A stretch of 64,000 nt of DNA from Patescibacteria group bacterium. Its GTDB lineage: Bacteria; Patescibacteriota; Patescibacteriia; Patescibacteriales; Patescibacteriaceae. Where the stretch lies: positions 1 to 64,000 of the forward strand of contig JAQWEL010000005.1 in NCBI GenBank assembly GCA_028704945.1, in the 5' to 3' direction. The position numbers and the translations under genes are program-made. Within the stretch, counting starts at the first letter, position 1, and every line of letters starts with the position of its first letter. The notes under the pieces are model-generated. The model saw only the letters and a list, made by a program, of their open reading frames with translations. It had not been told where the DNA came from and made no database searches. Of the stretch, positions 41,316-49,761 are shown one piece after another.

Positions 41316-42989
41316 TTAGCTTTTTAAATTAGCGTATTTAATTAAATCCATCATCTCGTTAAAGCTAGAATCGCGAGAGCTGGCTCCAAAAGTCACGATA
41401 ACAAACTGGCCATTAACCGACTTAAAGCGAGTCATCAAACAATAACCAGCCTCCCTGATATAGCCCGTTTTAGAACCATTAATACCAAGCGAATCCATTT
41501 TTAAATTTTCTTGAGCCTGATCAACCACCAATTTATTGGTATTAGAGATAGTTTTTTTTGCTTTTCGATTTAATATATTGATTGTATATTTAGGCGTGAC
41601 ACTGGCGGCTAAAATATCTTTATTTTTATAAGCTTCTTTAGAAATAATAGCATAATCCTCAACGGTGCTGACATTGTAAGGCGACAATCCCGTCGGTTCA
41701 ACAAAATGAGTATTTTTAGCTCCCCAGCTATCAACTAAGCTATTCATTTCATCAATAAACTTATCGCGAGTTAATCCGGACACGCGGACTAACGATTCTA
41801 CTGTGTTGTTAGCAGAAGCTACCAAGGAAGCATAAAGCAAATCTTTAACAGTCAGGGAATCGCCGTCATTAAACCTTACCTGTGCGGCTTCCCCCATAGA
41901 TGCATAAAGCTCATTGTATTTAGCGTCTTGCGTCTTATAAACAATCTTTTTATTCAAATCAATTTTTTGATTAAGAAAAACGCTTACTGCCGCTAATTTA
42001 GTTAAACTGGCCAAGGGAGCAACTTTCATAGTATTTTTAGCGTAAACAATTTGTCCACTTCCTTCGTTTAAGATAATCGCTGATTTGGCTGACAGGACGG
42101 GAGCGCTGCTAATACTACCTTCTTTAACGCCCAAAACTCGACCGTAACGATCTGGAGCAATCTCAATCGGGCTAATCGATACTTTGACGGTTCCTTGCCC
42201 TAAAGGCGCTAAAGCCTTAAAAGCTTCTTTAGAAAGATCCACTACTCGATCTGGATGTATTTTTCTTTCTGGCCCCCAGTCATTGACTTGCACTTCAATT
42301 GATTTGCCAGTATCCAAATTAGTTACTCGCAATTTTGAACCCCTAGCAAAATCAGGGCTTGCGCAAAACATACCAGGCTTATAAGCATACCAGCTCGCCT
42401 TACCGACAGTTAATACCGACTCATTAGCAAAGACAGCGAACCTTATCTTAGGCGTCTTAATCAACGTCCGAACAAAATTTTCATTGGGATAATCGGTTGT
42501 TGGCATAGCTTTCCAAGCTGATTTATTTTCGTCATAATAATAAACTTGCTTAAAGAAAATATTTTTAACATCATAGCCGATTTGCAGATTAAAAGCTTTC
42601 TCAGGCACAGATGATGTGTTAGTAATATTCAATTCGTAAATATTGCTAATTAATTTTAATTTCCAAGGTAAATTTTCCTTTTCAGTTATTTTTGATAAAT
42701 TTATAGAAAAACTGCTTGACATTATACCAGGAGTAACAAATAGCCTAACCTTTTTATCAAAAAAAGAAGTTTCTATACCTTTGGTCGCTGTCGCCTGATC
42801 AATATTCAAAGATTCAACCGCATTAGTAGCCTCGGTGTCAATCTTGGTATCGATAATGGCATTATTAACACTCTTCATTGTTCCGACAGACGGAGTCCAG
42901 TCGTCATAAGTGGCTGCCTCGACGCCGGAGGCAACCGAATAAAAACAAACTAAAATCAAAAAAGATGCAATTTGACGTTTTTGAATCAT
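41316..42989 (-). CDS. Fused RlpA-like (DPBB) and D-Ala-D-Ala carboxypeptidase (S11) secreted protein
   Basis: 557 residues from ATG 42989; AGGAGG at 43002-43007 lies 12 nt upstream and supports this start over 43013. Signal peptide about 1-26. A beta-rich N-terminal part (about 30-190), then an RlpA-like double-psi beta barrel (about 195-285: GKASWYAYKPGMFCASPDFA, RVTNLDTGKSIEVQVNDWGP). The catalytic Asp of RlpA (NDWGP) is kept; the usual His upstream is not. The C-terminal S11 peptidase (about 300-557) has SxxK (SLTK), SxN (SAN) and KTG (SKTGYIRE). It should trim peptidoglycan side chains; the RlpA part may bind or cleave glycan. First gene of the unit leading into ftsE. Confidence 0.9.
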   Translation of the reverse strand: MIQKRQIASFLILVCFYSVASGVEAATYDDWTPSVGTMKSVNNAIIDTKIDTEATNAVESLNIDQATATKGIETSFFDKKVRLFVTPGIMSSSFSINLSKITEKENLPWKLKLISNIYELNITNTSSVPEKAFNLQIGYDVKNIFFKQVYYYDENKSAWKAMPTTDYPNENFVRTLIKTPKIRFAVFANESVLTVGKASWYAYKPGMFCASPDFARGSKLRVTNLDTGKSIEVQVNDWGPERKIHPDRVVDLSKEAFKALAPLGQGTVKVSISPIEIAPDRYGRVLGVKEGSISSAPVLSAKSAIILNEGSGQIVYAKNTMKVAPLASLTKLAAVSVFLNQKIDLNKKIVYKTQDAKYNELYASMGEAAQVRFNDGDSLTVKDLLYASLVASANNTVESLVRVSGLTRDKFIDEMNSLVDSWGAKNTHFVEPTGLSPYNVSTVEDYAIISKEAYKNKDILAASVTPKYTINILNRKAKKTISNTNKLVVDQAQENLKMDSLGINGSKTGYIREAGYCLMTRFKSVNGQFVIVTFGASSRDSSFNEMMDLIKYANLKS

Positions 42990-43120
42990 AAAAATAATTA
43001 TCCTCCTATACATAAAAATTTAAACTAGGCGGTTGACTAAACCGCAATTTCTTGATTATAATTATATCACAGAATTTAATTTAGACCAATCTTTTTTATT
43101 GTTTAAAATAAAACAAAAAT

Positions 43121-43191
43121 GCGGGTGTAGTATAGTGGCAGTACGTGGGCTTCCCAAGCCTATGGCACGAGTTCGATTCTCGTCACCCGCT
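43121..43191 (+). tRNA. trnG: tRNA-Gly (CCC anticodon)
   Basis: Cloverleaf: acceptor GCGGGTG / CACCCGC, anticodon stem TGGGC / GCCTA around loop TTCCCAA (anticodon CCC), T loop GTTCGATTC, discriminator T, no encoded CCA. 71 nt. Confidence 0.93.
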
Positions 43192-43196
43192 CAAAA

Positions 43197-43269
43197 GCCG
43201 ACCTAGCTCAACTGGTAGAGCAACGGTATCGTAAACCGTAGGTTAAGGGTTCAAGTCCCTTGGTCGGCT
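43197..43269 (+). tRNA. trnT: tRNA-Thr (CGT anticodon)
   Basis: Cloverleaf: acceptor GCCGACC / GGTCGGC, anticodon stem ACGGT / ACCGT with loop ATCGTAA (anticodon CGT), T loop GGTTCAAGTCC, discriminator T. 5 bp after tRNA-Gly, likely one transcript. Confidence 0.93.
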
Positions 43270-43275
43270 CAAAAC

Positions 43276-43300
43276 AAAAAAATGCTGTTAGCATTTTTTT
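43276..43300. terminator. Bidirectional terminator between tRNA pair and DivIC-like gene
   Basis: Arms AAAAAAATGCT / AGCATTTTTTT with a 3-nt loop; serves the rightward tRNAs and the leftward gene at 43300. Confidence 0.8.
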
Positions 43301-43695
43301 TATTTAGCGGCAAAAAAATATTCAATCCACTTCTTCACATTCGGGTCGTCTTGATTAACTGAATTTTGAGAAACATCTGCTGAAGAAGTGGGGTTTTTAG
43401 ACGGCTCTTGTAGTTGGATTACATTTTCTCCTTCTTTCTTAAGATTAAAGTTCAAACGAGCTTGTTCTTCTAAGTAACCATCGGATTCTAAATATTCAAC
43501 CATTTTTTTTAAATCAGTATTACTAGATTCGGCTTTAGCTATTTCCATTTCTAATTCCTTAATTTGTTCATCAACTATTTTTTTATTAGAAACTCTTTTA
43601 AATAATAAAAAGCTAATTCCGCTGACAATCAATAACAGACTTATAGTAACCAATATTTTATTAAACCTTCTATTTTCTTTAAACCGCCTGTGCAT
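43300..43695 (-). CDS. FtsB/DivIC-family septum formation protein
   Basis: 131 residues. A basic cytoplasmic N-terminus (MHRRFKENRRFNK), one TM helix (about 15-33, ILVTISLLLIVSGISFLLF), then a periplasm-facing coiled coil (about 40-75, VDEQIKELEMEIAKAESSN) and the conserved LESDGYLEEQARLNFNLKKEGE segment of the DivIC/FtsB family. Scaffolds the FtsQLB-like division complex. The C-terminal 40 residues are Pro/Ser/Asn-rich. The last gene of the PfkB-fpg-secreted protein-gtrA run. Confidence 0.92.
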   Translation of the reverse strand: MHRRFKENRRFNKILVTISLLLIVSGISFLLFKRVSNKKIVDEQIKELEMEIAKAESSNTDLKKMVEYLESDGYLEEQARLNFNLKKEGENVIQLQEPSKNPTSSADVSQNSVNQDDPNVKKWIEYFFAAK

Positions 43696-43710
43696 ACTAA
43701 TTAAAATAAA

Positions 43711-44196
43711 CTAATTAATTTTCCGTTCTTCAATAATTTCTTGCTTAATTTTATCAATCTCTTTGGGCAAGTTCATGGCTGCCGTAGACATATTTTTAAA
43801 AGTAAAGGCTCGATTAAACACAAAACTGATAAATCCCAAAAAAACATTAGAAACTATCTGTCCGATTAAATAATTAAAATTATACCAATCGCTCCAAATA
43901 TGTATTATAATTGCGTTTAGACCTATGTTAATAATCAAAATAAAAGTATAAAAACCAAATTGTTTCAAAATTTCCTTCAATTCATAATCTTTAAAAGCAA
44001 TAAATTTTCTTAAGAAAAAAGAAGCAATTAAACCAAAACCATAAGCTAAACAAGAGGCAGCTACAACTTCCCAACCAAAATTCTCTTTTAATATTTTTAA
44101 AAATAAAATTTCTAAAACCGTGACAACTGCTCCGGTTAAAGCATATTTTAAAAAAATTTCATGTTTAATGATTTGTTTCAATAACAGTTTATCCAT
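43711..44196 (-). CDS. GtrA-like membrane protein
   Basis: 161 residues with four TM helices from about residue 17. Starts at ATG 44196 (MDKLLLKQIIKHE), 4 bp after the preceding gene's stop; the upstream in-frame extension would overlap it. The family pattern is FLKYALTGAVVTVLEILFL and YGFGLIASFFLRKFIAFKDY, characteristic of GtrA-type flippases, which move polyprenyl-linked sugars. The substrate here is unknown; glycosyltransferase genes in this window lie elsewhere (60-64 kb). Confidence 0.88.
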   Translation of the reverse strand: MDKLLLKQIIKHEIFLKYALTGAVVTVLEILFLKILKENFGWEVVAASCLAYGFGLIASFFLRKFIAFKDYELKEILKQFGFYTFILIINIGLNAIIIHIWSDWYNFNYLIGQIVSNVFLGFISFVFNRAFTFKNMSTAAMNLPKEIDKIKQEIIEERKIN

Positions 44197-44200
44197 ATCA

Positions 44201-45682
44201 TTACATTTCAATACACTTGTTATTAACACATTCTTTACTTGGTTCACAGTCGCCGCAAATCAAAGTTCGACCGCAATTATCATAAATTTTTCCACACTCT
44301 AAGCCAGTGCAATCTCTCGGTTTACAAATTCTTAAATTTGATTCACCGACATCATAATGATTTTTCACGTCGTAAACTTTTACTCTAAAACGAAAATCTT
44401 GGTAGCTTGATCCAGCCGGCAAAGTAACTTTTTTAGCAGTCAATTTTTTTTGACTGGCTACTATGGTATCACTCATTTTCAAACCAACTGTTCCAGAATT
44501 CCACTGCCAGCCAGCTGAAGTCCAACTAGCCCAATTAATCGGACTGCCGGTTGTTTTATCAAGCGGAGTTATTTCTGTTTTATCCCAATCAATATCATAT
44601 TTGCTTTTAACCATAAAATAGATAGTAAAAGCTCCTTCGGTAAAATTTTGACTACCTAAAGTTATTTCAGGGAATTCAGCCGTGTCCTCAGCTAAAAATG
44701 AATAGCTATCGCAACGCGCATCTTCCAATAAACCAGCGTAATCCGTTTCAAAATTAGCGCATAAATCATATTTCTTATTAACAGCGTCATAAATATAAAC
44801 ATAAGCATAACTGCCGGCTGGCAAAATCGGAGTTTTAAAATCGGTAGCAAATTTTTTCAAATTTTCATTCCAACAAGTAACTGCTTCAAAACTATTACAA
44901 ATACCAAGTTTATTAATCGGATCAATTGGTATTTGATAACCGATTGCCTGAGAAAAGGTTTCTTGCCAGCTTGGCCAAACTGAAATTGTTTTACCATTTA
45001 AATAAGTGCCTGATTCTAATTTTGGATATCTTTTTTGATTGACGCTATAATAAATTTTTAAAATATTATTAATAGAATTTAAATCAGCCAAACGCTTAAC
45101 GTCGCGGATTATTCTTGCCTTTTTGCTGGTGCAATATTCGTTTGACTGGCAATCAGCATTAAGATAACAGGGTTTAACGCAAAAACGGTTTCGACAAATT
45201 TTGCTATTATCGCAATCGCTGTCCTTTAAACAAATTTTTGGAATAGAGACTTCTTTGCTTTTTGAAACACAGGTTCCTGCTCCATTTTCGCTGACAACAA
45301 GCTCATTAAATTTCCAGTTATTTAAAAGTTGGCCAAAAATATCAACGGTATCGTTATCAGCGGCATCATTATAAGATAAAGAATAAATATTGGTAAATAG
45401 TTGATCTTTAGCGCCGTTTTCTCCCGATACAATATTAGCGGCTGACACGAAGACGCTGCGGCCATCCCTAACCGCTTCATAACCGTCTACAACCAAAGAC
45501 TGGGGGGCGCCCTTTGTGCTGACATTGTTTAAATACCAACTTAGCGGTGATTCATGATTTTTATTTGGAAAAACCCTAATAGCAATAGCATCCCTGGTAT
45601 TTTCTTCCTCGGCGCGCGCCACAAAAGCGATGCCAAGCATCATCATTAAAAAAAAGCTAATTGTCAGAATTTTCTTGCTCAT
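44201..45682 (-). CDS. Secreted Cys-rich protein with an embedded pilin-like core domain
   Basis: 493 residues from ATG 45682 (MSKKILTISFFL), 2 bp after the fpg stop. Sec signal peptide about 1-24 (ending ARA). Beta-rich N-terminal part, then an EB-module-like Cys segment (CLKDSDCDNSKICRNRFC, CYLNADCQSNEYC). Next is RIIRDVKRLADLNSINNILK and IYYSVNQKRYPKL, which is exactly the pattern following the N-terminal helix in CPR pilins, here without a prepilin signal. Beta domains follow, and the end has another Cys module (CKPRDCTGLECGKIYDNCG, CEPSKECVNNKC). Probably an extracellular adhesin or pilus-associated protein. Confidence 0.75.
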   Translation of the reverse strand: MSKKILTISFFLMMMLGIAFVARAEEENTRDAIAIRVFPNKNHESPLSWYLNNVSTKGAPQSLVVDGYEAVRDGRSVFVSAANIVSGENGAKDQLFTNIYSLSYNDAADNDTVDIFGQLLNNWKFNELVVSENGAGTCVSKSKEVSIPKICLKDSDCDNSKICRNRFCVKPCYLNADCQSNEYCTSKKARIIRDVKRLADLNSINNILKIYYSVNQKRYPKLESGTYLNGKTISVWPSWQETFSQAIGYQIPIDPINKLGICNSFEAVTCWNENLKKFATDFKTPILPAGSYAYVYIYDAVNKKYDLCANFETDYAGLLEDARCDSYSFLAEDTAEFPEITLGSQNFTEGAFTIYFMVKSKYDIDWDKTEITPLDKTTGSPINWASWTSAGWQWNSGTVGLKMSDTIVASQKKLTAKKVTLPAGSSYQDFRFRVKVYDVKNHYDVGESNLRICKPRDCTGLECGKIYDNCGRTLICGDCEPSKECVNNKCIEM

Positions 45683-45684
45683 AA

Positions 45685-46536
45685 TTATTTTTGGCAATGT
45701 TCACAATAATGTGTTCCTCGCCCACCTAAGCGTATTTTTTTAATAGCTTGTCCGCACTTAAAGCATTTTTTTTCGTAACGACCATAAACTTGCAAATATT
45801 TTACAAAATTTCCTTGCCGACCCTTAGCGTCGCGATAATCAGAAAAAGAAGTACCTCGATATTTGATAGATTTTTTTAAAACAGCTTTAATCGATTGATA
45901 TAATTTTTTCCATTCAATCTCGGAAATATCGGTTATCAACCTAAGCGGTCTGATACCAGCCGAATAAAGCGATTCATCAACATAGATATTACCCAAGCCG
46001 GCAACCAAAGTTTGATTAAGTAGGGCTGTTTTAATCTTAGTCTTGCGTCCTTGAAAAACCGCTCTAAATTTTGCATAACTGAAATCTTTAGCTAACGGCT
46101 CAAGGCCTGATTTAGCTTCATATTCTGCCAATTCTTTTTTATCAAGCAATCTTAACCAACCAAATTTTCTGACATCATTAAAATAAAGTTTTTGGGAACC
46201 AAATTTAATAATCGCCCTTGTAAACTTATTGGGTAAATCCATGCCGGCACCAACAATCGGATGTCCGCCACTAAATAAATTATTCTTGTCCCGCCAAACC
46301 AACTGGCCCGTCATTTTTAAATGAATTAATAAAAATAAATCACCAAAATCTATTATAATTGTCTTAGCCCTTCGTCTGACAGTTTTAACTTTTTTATTTT
46401 TTAATTTATTCAAGAAAATAGCTGGGGTTACATTTAAAGATTTTTTCCAAAACAAATCAATACCGGTAACACTCTTGCCAGGCAAGACGTCTTTTAAATC
46501 ATTAACGATTGTTTCTACTTCTGGCAACTCTGGCAT
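45685..46536 (-). CDS. mutM: Formamidopyrimidine-DNA glycosylase (Fpg/MutM)
   Basis: Excises 8-oxoguanine and other oxidised purines and nicks the abasic site. 283 residues. The N-terminus MPELPEVETIVNDL has catalytic Pro1-Glu2 after Met removal; a beta-sandwich follows, then the helix-two-turn-helix (KTALLNQTLVAGLGNIYVDE) and the C-terminal zinc finger (CFKCGQAIKKIRLGGRGTHY then CEHC) with the intercalation loop. 3 bp after the PfkB gene. Full length and all key residues present. Confidence 0.97.
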   Translation of the reverse strand: MPELPEVETIVNDLKDVLPGKSVTGIDLFWKKSLNVTPAIFLNKLKNKKVKTVRRRAKTIIIDFGDLFLLIHLKMTGQLVWRDKNNLFSGGHPIVGAGMDLPNKFTRAIIKFGSQKLYFNDVRKFGWLRLLDKKELAEYEAKSGLEPLAKDFSYAKFRAVFQGRKTKIKTALLNQTLVAGLGNIYVDESLYSAGIRPLRLITDISEIEWKKLYQSIKAVLKKSIKYRGTSFSDYRDAKGRQGNFVKYLQVYGRYEKKCFKCGQAIKKIRLGGRGTHYCEHCQK

Positions 46537-46539
46537 AAA

Positions 46540-47571
46540 CTACTTTTTCCACTTCTTGGGCGTTTTAAATAAAATTTTTATATCACTGGCATCTAACAGG
46601 CCATTTTGAGCGCCTAATTTGCTAATAACCGAAGATGCATTCCAAGCAGCTAAATAAAGCGCTTTTTTAATATCATAATCAAATAATTTCAAACCAGCCG
46701 CAAAACTAGACCCAAAAGCATCGCCGAGACCGGTAGTGTCTTCTTTGTGTTGGTTATCAATAACTGGCTGATAATAATATTTTTGTCCATCATAAGCATC
46801 CGCTCCATGTTCACCGTTAGTGATTACCACAACACGCGGACCCCATGATTTAATGACATTCAAAAGATTAACAGAGCTGACCAAAAAATCGTAAGATTTG
46901 GTGGCGTGTTCGGGATCGGACAAAACAATTTTAATTGCTTCGTCCTTATTCATGGTTAATACTTCAATATTTTTTAAATATTTTTTATAAGTTTTAAAAC
47001 CATCTTGAATCTGTTTTTCACCGGGATTCCAAGCAATCTTAACTGACCTGTCAACCGACACAATCTTTTCCATATTTTTTTCCCAATCACCGGTCATACT
47101 GGTAACAAACAACCAATCAGATTGATTAAATTTAGAAATATCTTTATCGGTTATTTCTAACTTAGCATTGGCTGCTCGATAAGAAAAAGCAACATGTTCA
47201 TTACCGGTGCCAATCACTATAAAAGAAAATCCAGAAATATCGTCAGTTATTTTTTTAGCTAAAGTTATATCAATCTTAAACTTTTTAAGATTATCGATAA
47301 TTCTTTTGCCTCGATCGTCTCCTCCGTAAGTTATATAGCCGCCGACTTTTAGACCCAAAAGAGACAAGCAAACAGCTGTATTGGCAGCGCCGCCACCAAA
47401 AGTTATAAACGCTTTAGAAACATTAACTTTTGTGCCATAATCAAAGGCCAAAAACGGATTACCGGCCGCATTGTCTTTATTGGCGATTAAATGATAATCA
47501 TCAATATACATGCTAATATCTTCGGTCGAGCCGCCAACAGTAATAAAATCAAATTTTTTGATTAATGACAT
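46540..47571 (-). CDS. PfkB-family carbohydrate kinase
   Basis: 343 residues, ATG at 47571 (MSLIKKFDFITVGGSTEDI). Ribokinase/adenosine kinase fold: an N-terminal GGSTEDI segment, TFGGGAANTAVCLSLLGLKV (about 60-80, PfkB signature 1), and the C-terminal anion-hole motif DTTGLGDAFGSSFAAGL (catalytic Asp of GxGD) near residue 285. Substrate is not evident; ribokinase-like or adenosine-type are equally possible. It lies just before fpg in an apparent operon. Confidence 0.9.
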   Translation of the reverse strand: MSLIKKFDFITVGGSTEDISMYIDDYHLIANKDNAAGNPFLAFDYGTKVNVSKAFITFGGGAANTAVCLSLLGLKVGGYITYGGDDRGKRIIDNLKKFKIDITLAKKITDDISGFSFIVIGTGNEHVAFSYRAANAKLEITDKDISKFNQSDWLFVTSMTGDWEKNMEKIVSVDRSVKIAWNPGEKQIQDGFKTYKKYLKNIEVLTMNKDEAIKIVLSDPEHATKSYDFLVSSVNLLNVIKSWGPRVVVITNGEHGADAYDGQKYYYQPVIDNQHKEDTTGLGDAFGSSFAAGLKLFDYDIKKALYLAAWNASSVISKLGAQNGLLDASDIKILFKTPKKWKK

Positions 47572-47632
47572 AATTTTATATGGTTTTAAGTATACCAAAT
47601 TTTGCGCAAAGCAACAAGTTCAATAATACAAA

Positions 47633-47661
47633 AACATACCAAAAGTCAAGCTTGGTATGTT
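47633..47661 (-). terminator. Terminator of lexA
   Basis: 10-bp arms AACATACCAA / TTGGTATGTT, 9-nt loop, 17 bp past the lexA stop; no long U-tract, so moderate strength. Confidence 0.65.
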
Positions 47662-47678
47662 CTTTACAAATATTTAAT

Positions 47679-48293
47679 TTAAGCCATTTTTCTAATCAAA
47701 CCACGGACTATACCTTGAACAATAATATTTTCTGGATAAAACGGTTTGAGTCTTTTATTGGCCGGCTGTAAACGAACTTTACCATGCTCTCGATAAAATC
47801 GTTTTAAAGTAGCGTATTGATTATCAATCAAAGCTACAACTGTATCACCATTATCTGCTGATTCTCGTTTTTCACAGACCACTAAGTCGCCATCCAGAAT
47901 ACCATCTTCGATCATTGAATCTCCAGAAACTTTCAAAACGAACATTGATTCTGGGTTGGTGGCGATACTGGGCGGGACAACAATTTTCTCATTGGTTTCA
48001 ATCGCTTCAATTGGTTCTCCAGCTGTAATCAAGCCAGCCAAAGAAAGTTCAATTGCTTGCGCCCAATTGGTTTTTAATTTAACAATCTCAACTGAACGAG
48101 CCATGTTGGGCTCATATTTCAAAAAACCTTTCTCCTCTAGCGATTTTACATGTTCGTGGATTGTGGCTGGGCTGGATAGGCCGAAATGAATACCGATTTC
48201 ACGATAACTTGGCGCGTAGCCATTGGCATCATCAAAGTCAGCGATAAAATCCAATACTTGTCTTTGACGCTTAGTAAGTTTTTTGTCCCCCAT
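47679..48293 (-). CDS. lexA: LexA SOS repressor
   Basis: 204 residues from ATG 48293 (MGDKKLTKRQRQVLDFIADF); the longer in-frame extension reaches through the promoter and is rejected. The N-terminal winged HTH (about 5-70) includes PSYREIGIHFGLSSPATIHEH. The cleavage site is Ala-Gly in LAGLITAGEPIEAIE (about 90). Peptidase S24 dyad: Ser in SGDSMIEDGILDGDLVVC and Lys in ATLKRFYREHG. Self-cleaves with RecA under DNA damage. Has its own promoter with an operator of the GTTC-N7-GTTC type, indicating autoregulation. Confidence 0.97.
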   Translation of the reverse strand: MGDKKLTKRQRQVLDFIADFDDANGYAPSYREIGIHFGLSSPATIHEHVKSLEEKGFLKYEPNMARSVEIVKLKTNWAQAIELSLAGLITAGEPIEAIETNEKIVVPPSIATNPESMFVLKVSGDSMIEDGILDGDLVVCEKRESADNGDTVVALIDNQYATLKRFYREHGKVRLQPANKRLKPFYPENIIVQGIVRGLIRKMA

Positions 48294-48321
48294 ATAATTA
48301 AAATTAAGTCTTATATTGTAT

Positions 48322-48350
48322 ATTATAATCGAACAAAAAACGAACGTCAA
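48322..48350 (-). promoter_or_regulatory. Promoter of lexA
   Basis: Minus strand: -10 TATAAT (48322-48327), 17-bp spacer, -35 TTGACG (48345-48350). The start is predicted near 48315, about 22 nt before the ATG. Confidence 0.85.
48331..48345. promoter_or_regulatory. LexA operator, direct-repeat type (GAAC-N7-GAAC)
   Basis: Plus strand GAAC (48331-48334), seven bases AAAAAAC, GAAC (48342-48345); GTTC-N7-GTTC on the minus strand. It fills the spacer of the lexA promoter, so bound LexA would block polymerase. The spacing equals the alpha-proteobacterial SOS box and differs from the Gram-positive inverted CGAAC-N4-GTTCG. Confidence 0.75.
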
Positions 48351-48355
48351 GAGTA

Positions 48356-48387
48356 TTTTAAAACCCTTTAAATAAAGGGTTTTAAAA
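48356..48387 (-). terminator. Terminator of the holB-to-pilin operon
   Basis: 14-bp arms TTTTAAAACCCTTT / AAAGGGTTTTAAAA, 4-nt loop; immediately after the pilin stop (48388). Confidence 0.75.
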
Positions 48388-49422
48388 TTATTTGCGAATA
48401 CAACGAACAAAATTTGTATTGGTTTTATCAACTCTGCTGGTTACTGGATTAGACCCATTAAAAGTAACAACAAAAGCTTGGTTGCTTGAATCTTCCGTAC
48501 TGCTCCAATAGCTTGGAGAACCTGAAATTCCACCTCTTAATCCGCCAATATTATCATTTGCTTTAGTTAAAAATAATCTTAACTCTTCAGATGAAGGTAA
48601 ATACCAATCCATAAAATCCTTATGAGCCAGATTACTGCAATCTTTAGCAGCGCTAATACCATTTAAACTAATCAATGTGTCAGTATTTTTAGAACCATCA
48701 TTAGTGCTGTTAGCAGAAGTAACTAAACCTAAGTCTCCCCATCTTTGTCTATTTTGAGCTCCATCAAAATCAGACGAACAATCATTGCCAGCAAAATTAC
48801 AAGGATGCTGAGGAGTTATCAAATCAAAATTCGAGCCATTGGCGCCACCGATACGATAATTCTTGGCAAACAGAACTCCCCCACCGCAGGTAGAGCCTTC
48901 ACCACAATAACCACAGCAAGGCTTAGATATTTCATTACATTTGCAACCACCTTCTATTCCTGGAACACAGGTAATGGTGGGCATAGCCACGCAATCACCG
49001 CCAGGTATATTACTAACACCCTGAACTAAACAATATTGAATAACATACGATTTACCATTGGCTGTTTTGGTGTATTTATATTCTTTATCACCGCAACCAC
49101 CGGTACCTTCCGTCCTTGGTTTAGGGTTTGATGGAATTGCTTTCATATAAGTTTCTACTCCATCCTTACTGATTAAAGGTTTACCAGGAATAAGCTCTTG
49201 CGCTTCTGGATAGCCTGCCTCGTTGTTATCATTAGCATAGCGTTCTAACGCATTTTGAAGTTGTCGAATATCATTTAAGCGTTGAGAATCACGCGCTTGG
49301 TTAAAACTCTTGCGAACATAGACTGTAGCAACAACGGAAATTATGCCGATAATCGAAATAACCACCAATATTTCAATCATTGAAAAGCCGCGTTTATCGG
49401 CTAATCCCCCTTTTATTTTCAT
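48388..49422 (-). CDS. Type IV pilin with Lcl/DUF1566-like C-terminal domain
   Basis: 344 residues. Prepilin motif KRGFSMIEILVVISIIGIIS (about 10-29), pilin core RDSQRLNDIRQLQNALERYA, a YPEA loop, then a Cys-rich linker (CVAMPTITCVPGIEGGCKC, CCGYCGEGSTCGGG). The C-terminal 160 residues are Lcl/DUF1566-like: SCAAK position NLAHKDFMDWYLPSSEELRL, PSYWSSTEDSSNQAFVV, ending FVRCIRK. Follows hpf by 1 bp in the long holB-YCF48-frr-rseP-hpf operon and is its last gene. Probable pilus-displayed binding protein. Confidence 0.85.
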   Translation of the reverse strand: MKIKGGLADKRGFSMIEILVVISIIGIISVVATVYVRKSFNQARDSQRLNDIRQLQNALERYANDNNEAGYPEAQELIPGKPLISKDGVETYMKAIPSNPKPRTEGTGGCGDKEYKYTKTANGKSYVIQYCLVQGVSNIPGGDCVAMPTITCVPGIEGGCKCNEISKPCCGYCGEGSTCGGGVLFAKNYRIGGANGSNFDLITPQHPCNFAGNDCSSDFDGAQNRQRWGDLGLVTSANSTNDGSKNTDTLISLNGISAAKDCSNLAHKDFMDWYLPSSEELRLFLTKANDNIGGLRGGISGSPSYWSSTEDSSNQAFVVTFNGSNPVTSRVDKTNTNFVRCIRK

Positions 49423-49423
49423 A

Positions 49424-49744
49424 TTATTTTCTTTTTAAGGAAATATTCTTTTCCTTATGCTTTATAATTAATTCCTGAGCATGATCTTTGACTTTATCAA
49501 TCGCCTTATACAAATCACTCTCGGTTTTTTCAATTCTAATCATATCGCCTGGTAAAAACAAATTCATTTCAGCGCGAAAAATATCACCCTTTTGATGATG
49601 TTTGGTGGTTAGCTCCACTTCAAAATCTATCTTAACCGGTGAAAATTCATTTAAATACTTTTCAAGCATAGCTATTTTATTTTCAATATAATTTTTAATA
49701 GCCTCAGTTGATTCTAAATTTGAATACTTGATATTTAAATTCAT
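49424..49744 (-). CDS. hpf: Ribosome hibernation promoting factor (short HPF/RaiA)
   Basis: 106 residues, short form without the dimerising C-terminal domain. Beta-alpha fold with MNLNIKYSNLESTEAIKNYI, KIAMLEKYLNEFSPVKIDFE, the GDIFRAEMNLFLPGDMIRIE strand and the final helix SDLYKAIDKVKDHAQELIIKHKEK. Binds the 30S decoding region and stops translation under stress. Between rseP and the pilin in the operon. Confidence 0.92.
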   Translation of the reverse strand: MNLNIKYSNLESTEAIKNYIENKIAMLEKYLNEFSPVKIDFEVELTTKHHQKGDIFRAEMNLFLPGDMIRIEKTESDLYKAIDKVKDHAQELIIKHKEKNISLKRK

Positions 49745-49761
49745 ATATTTAACTTAAAAAA

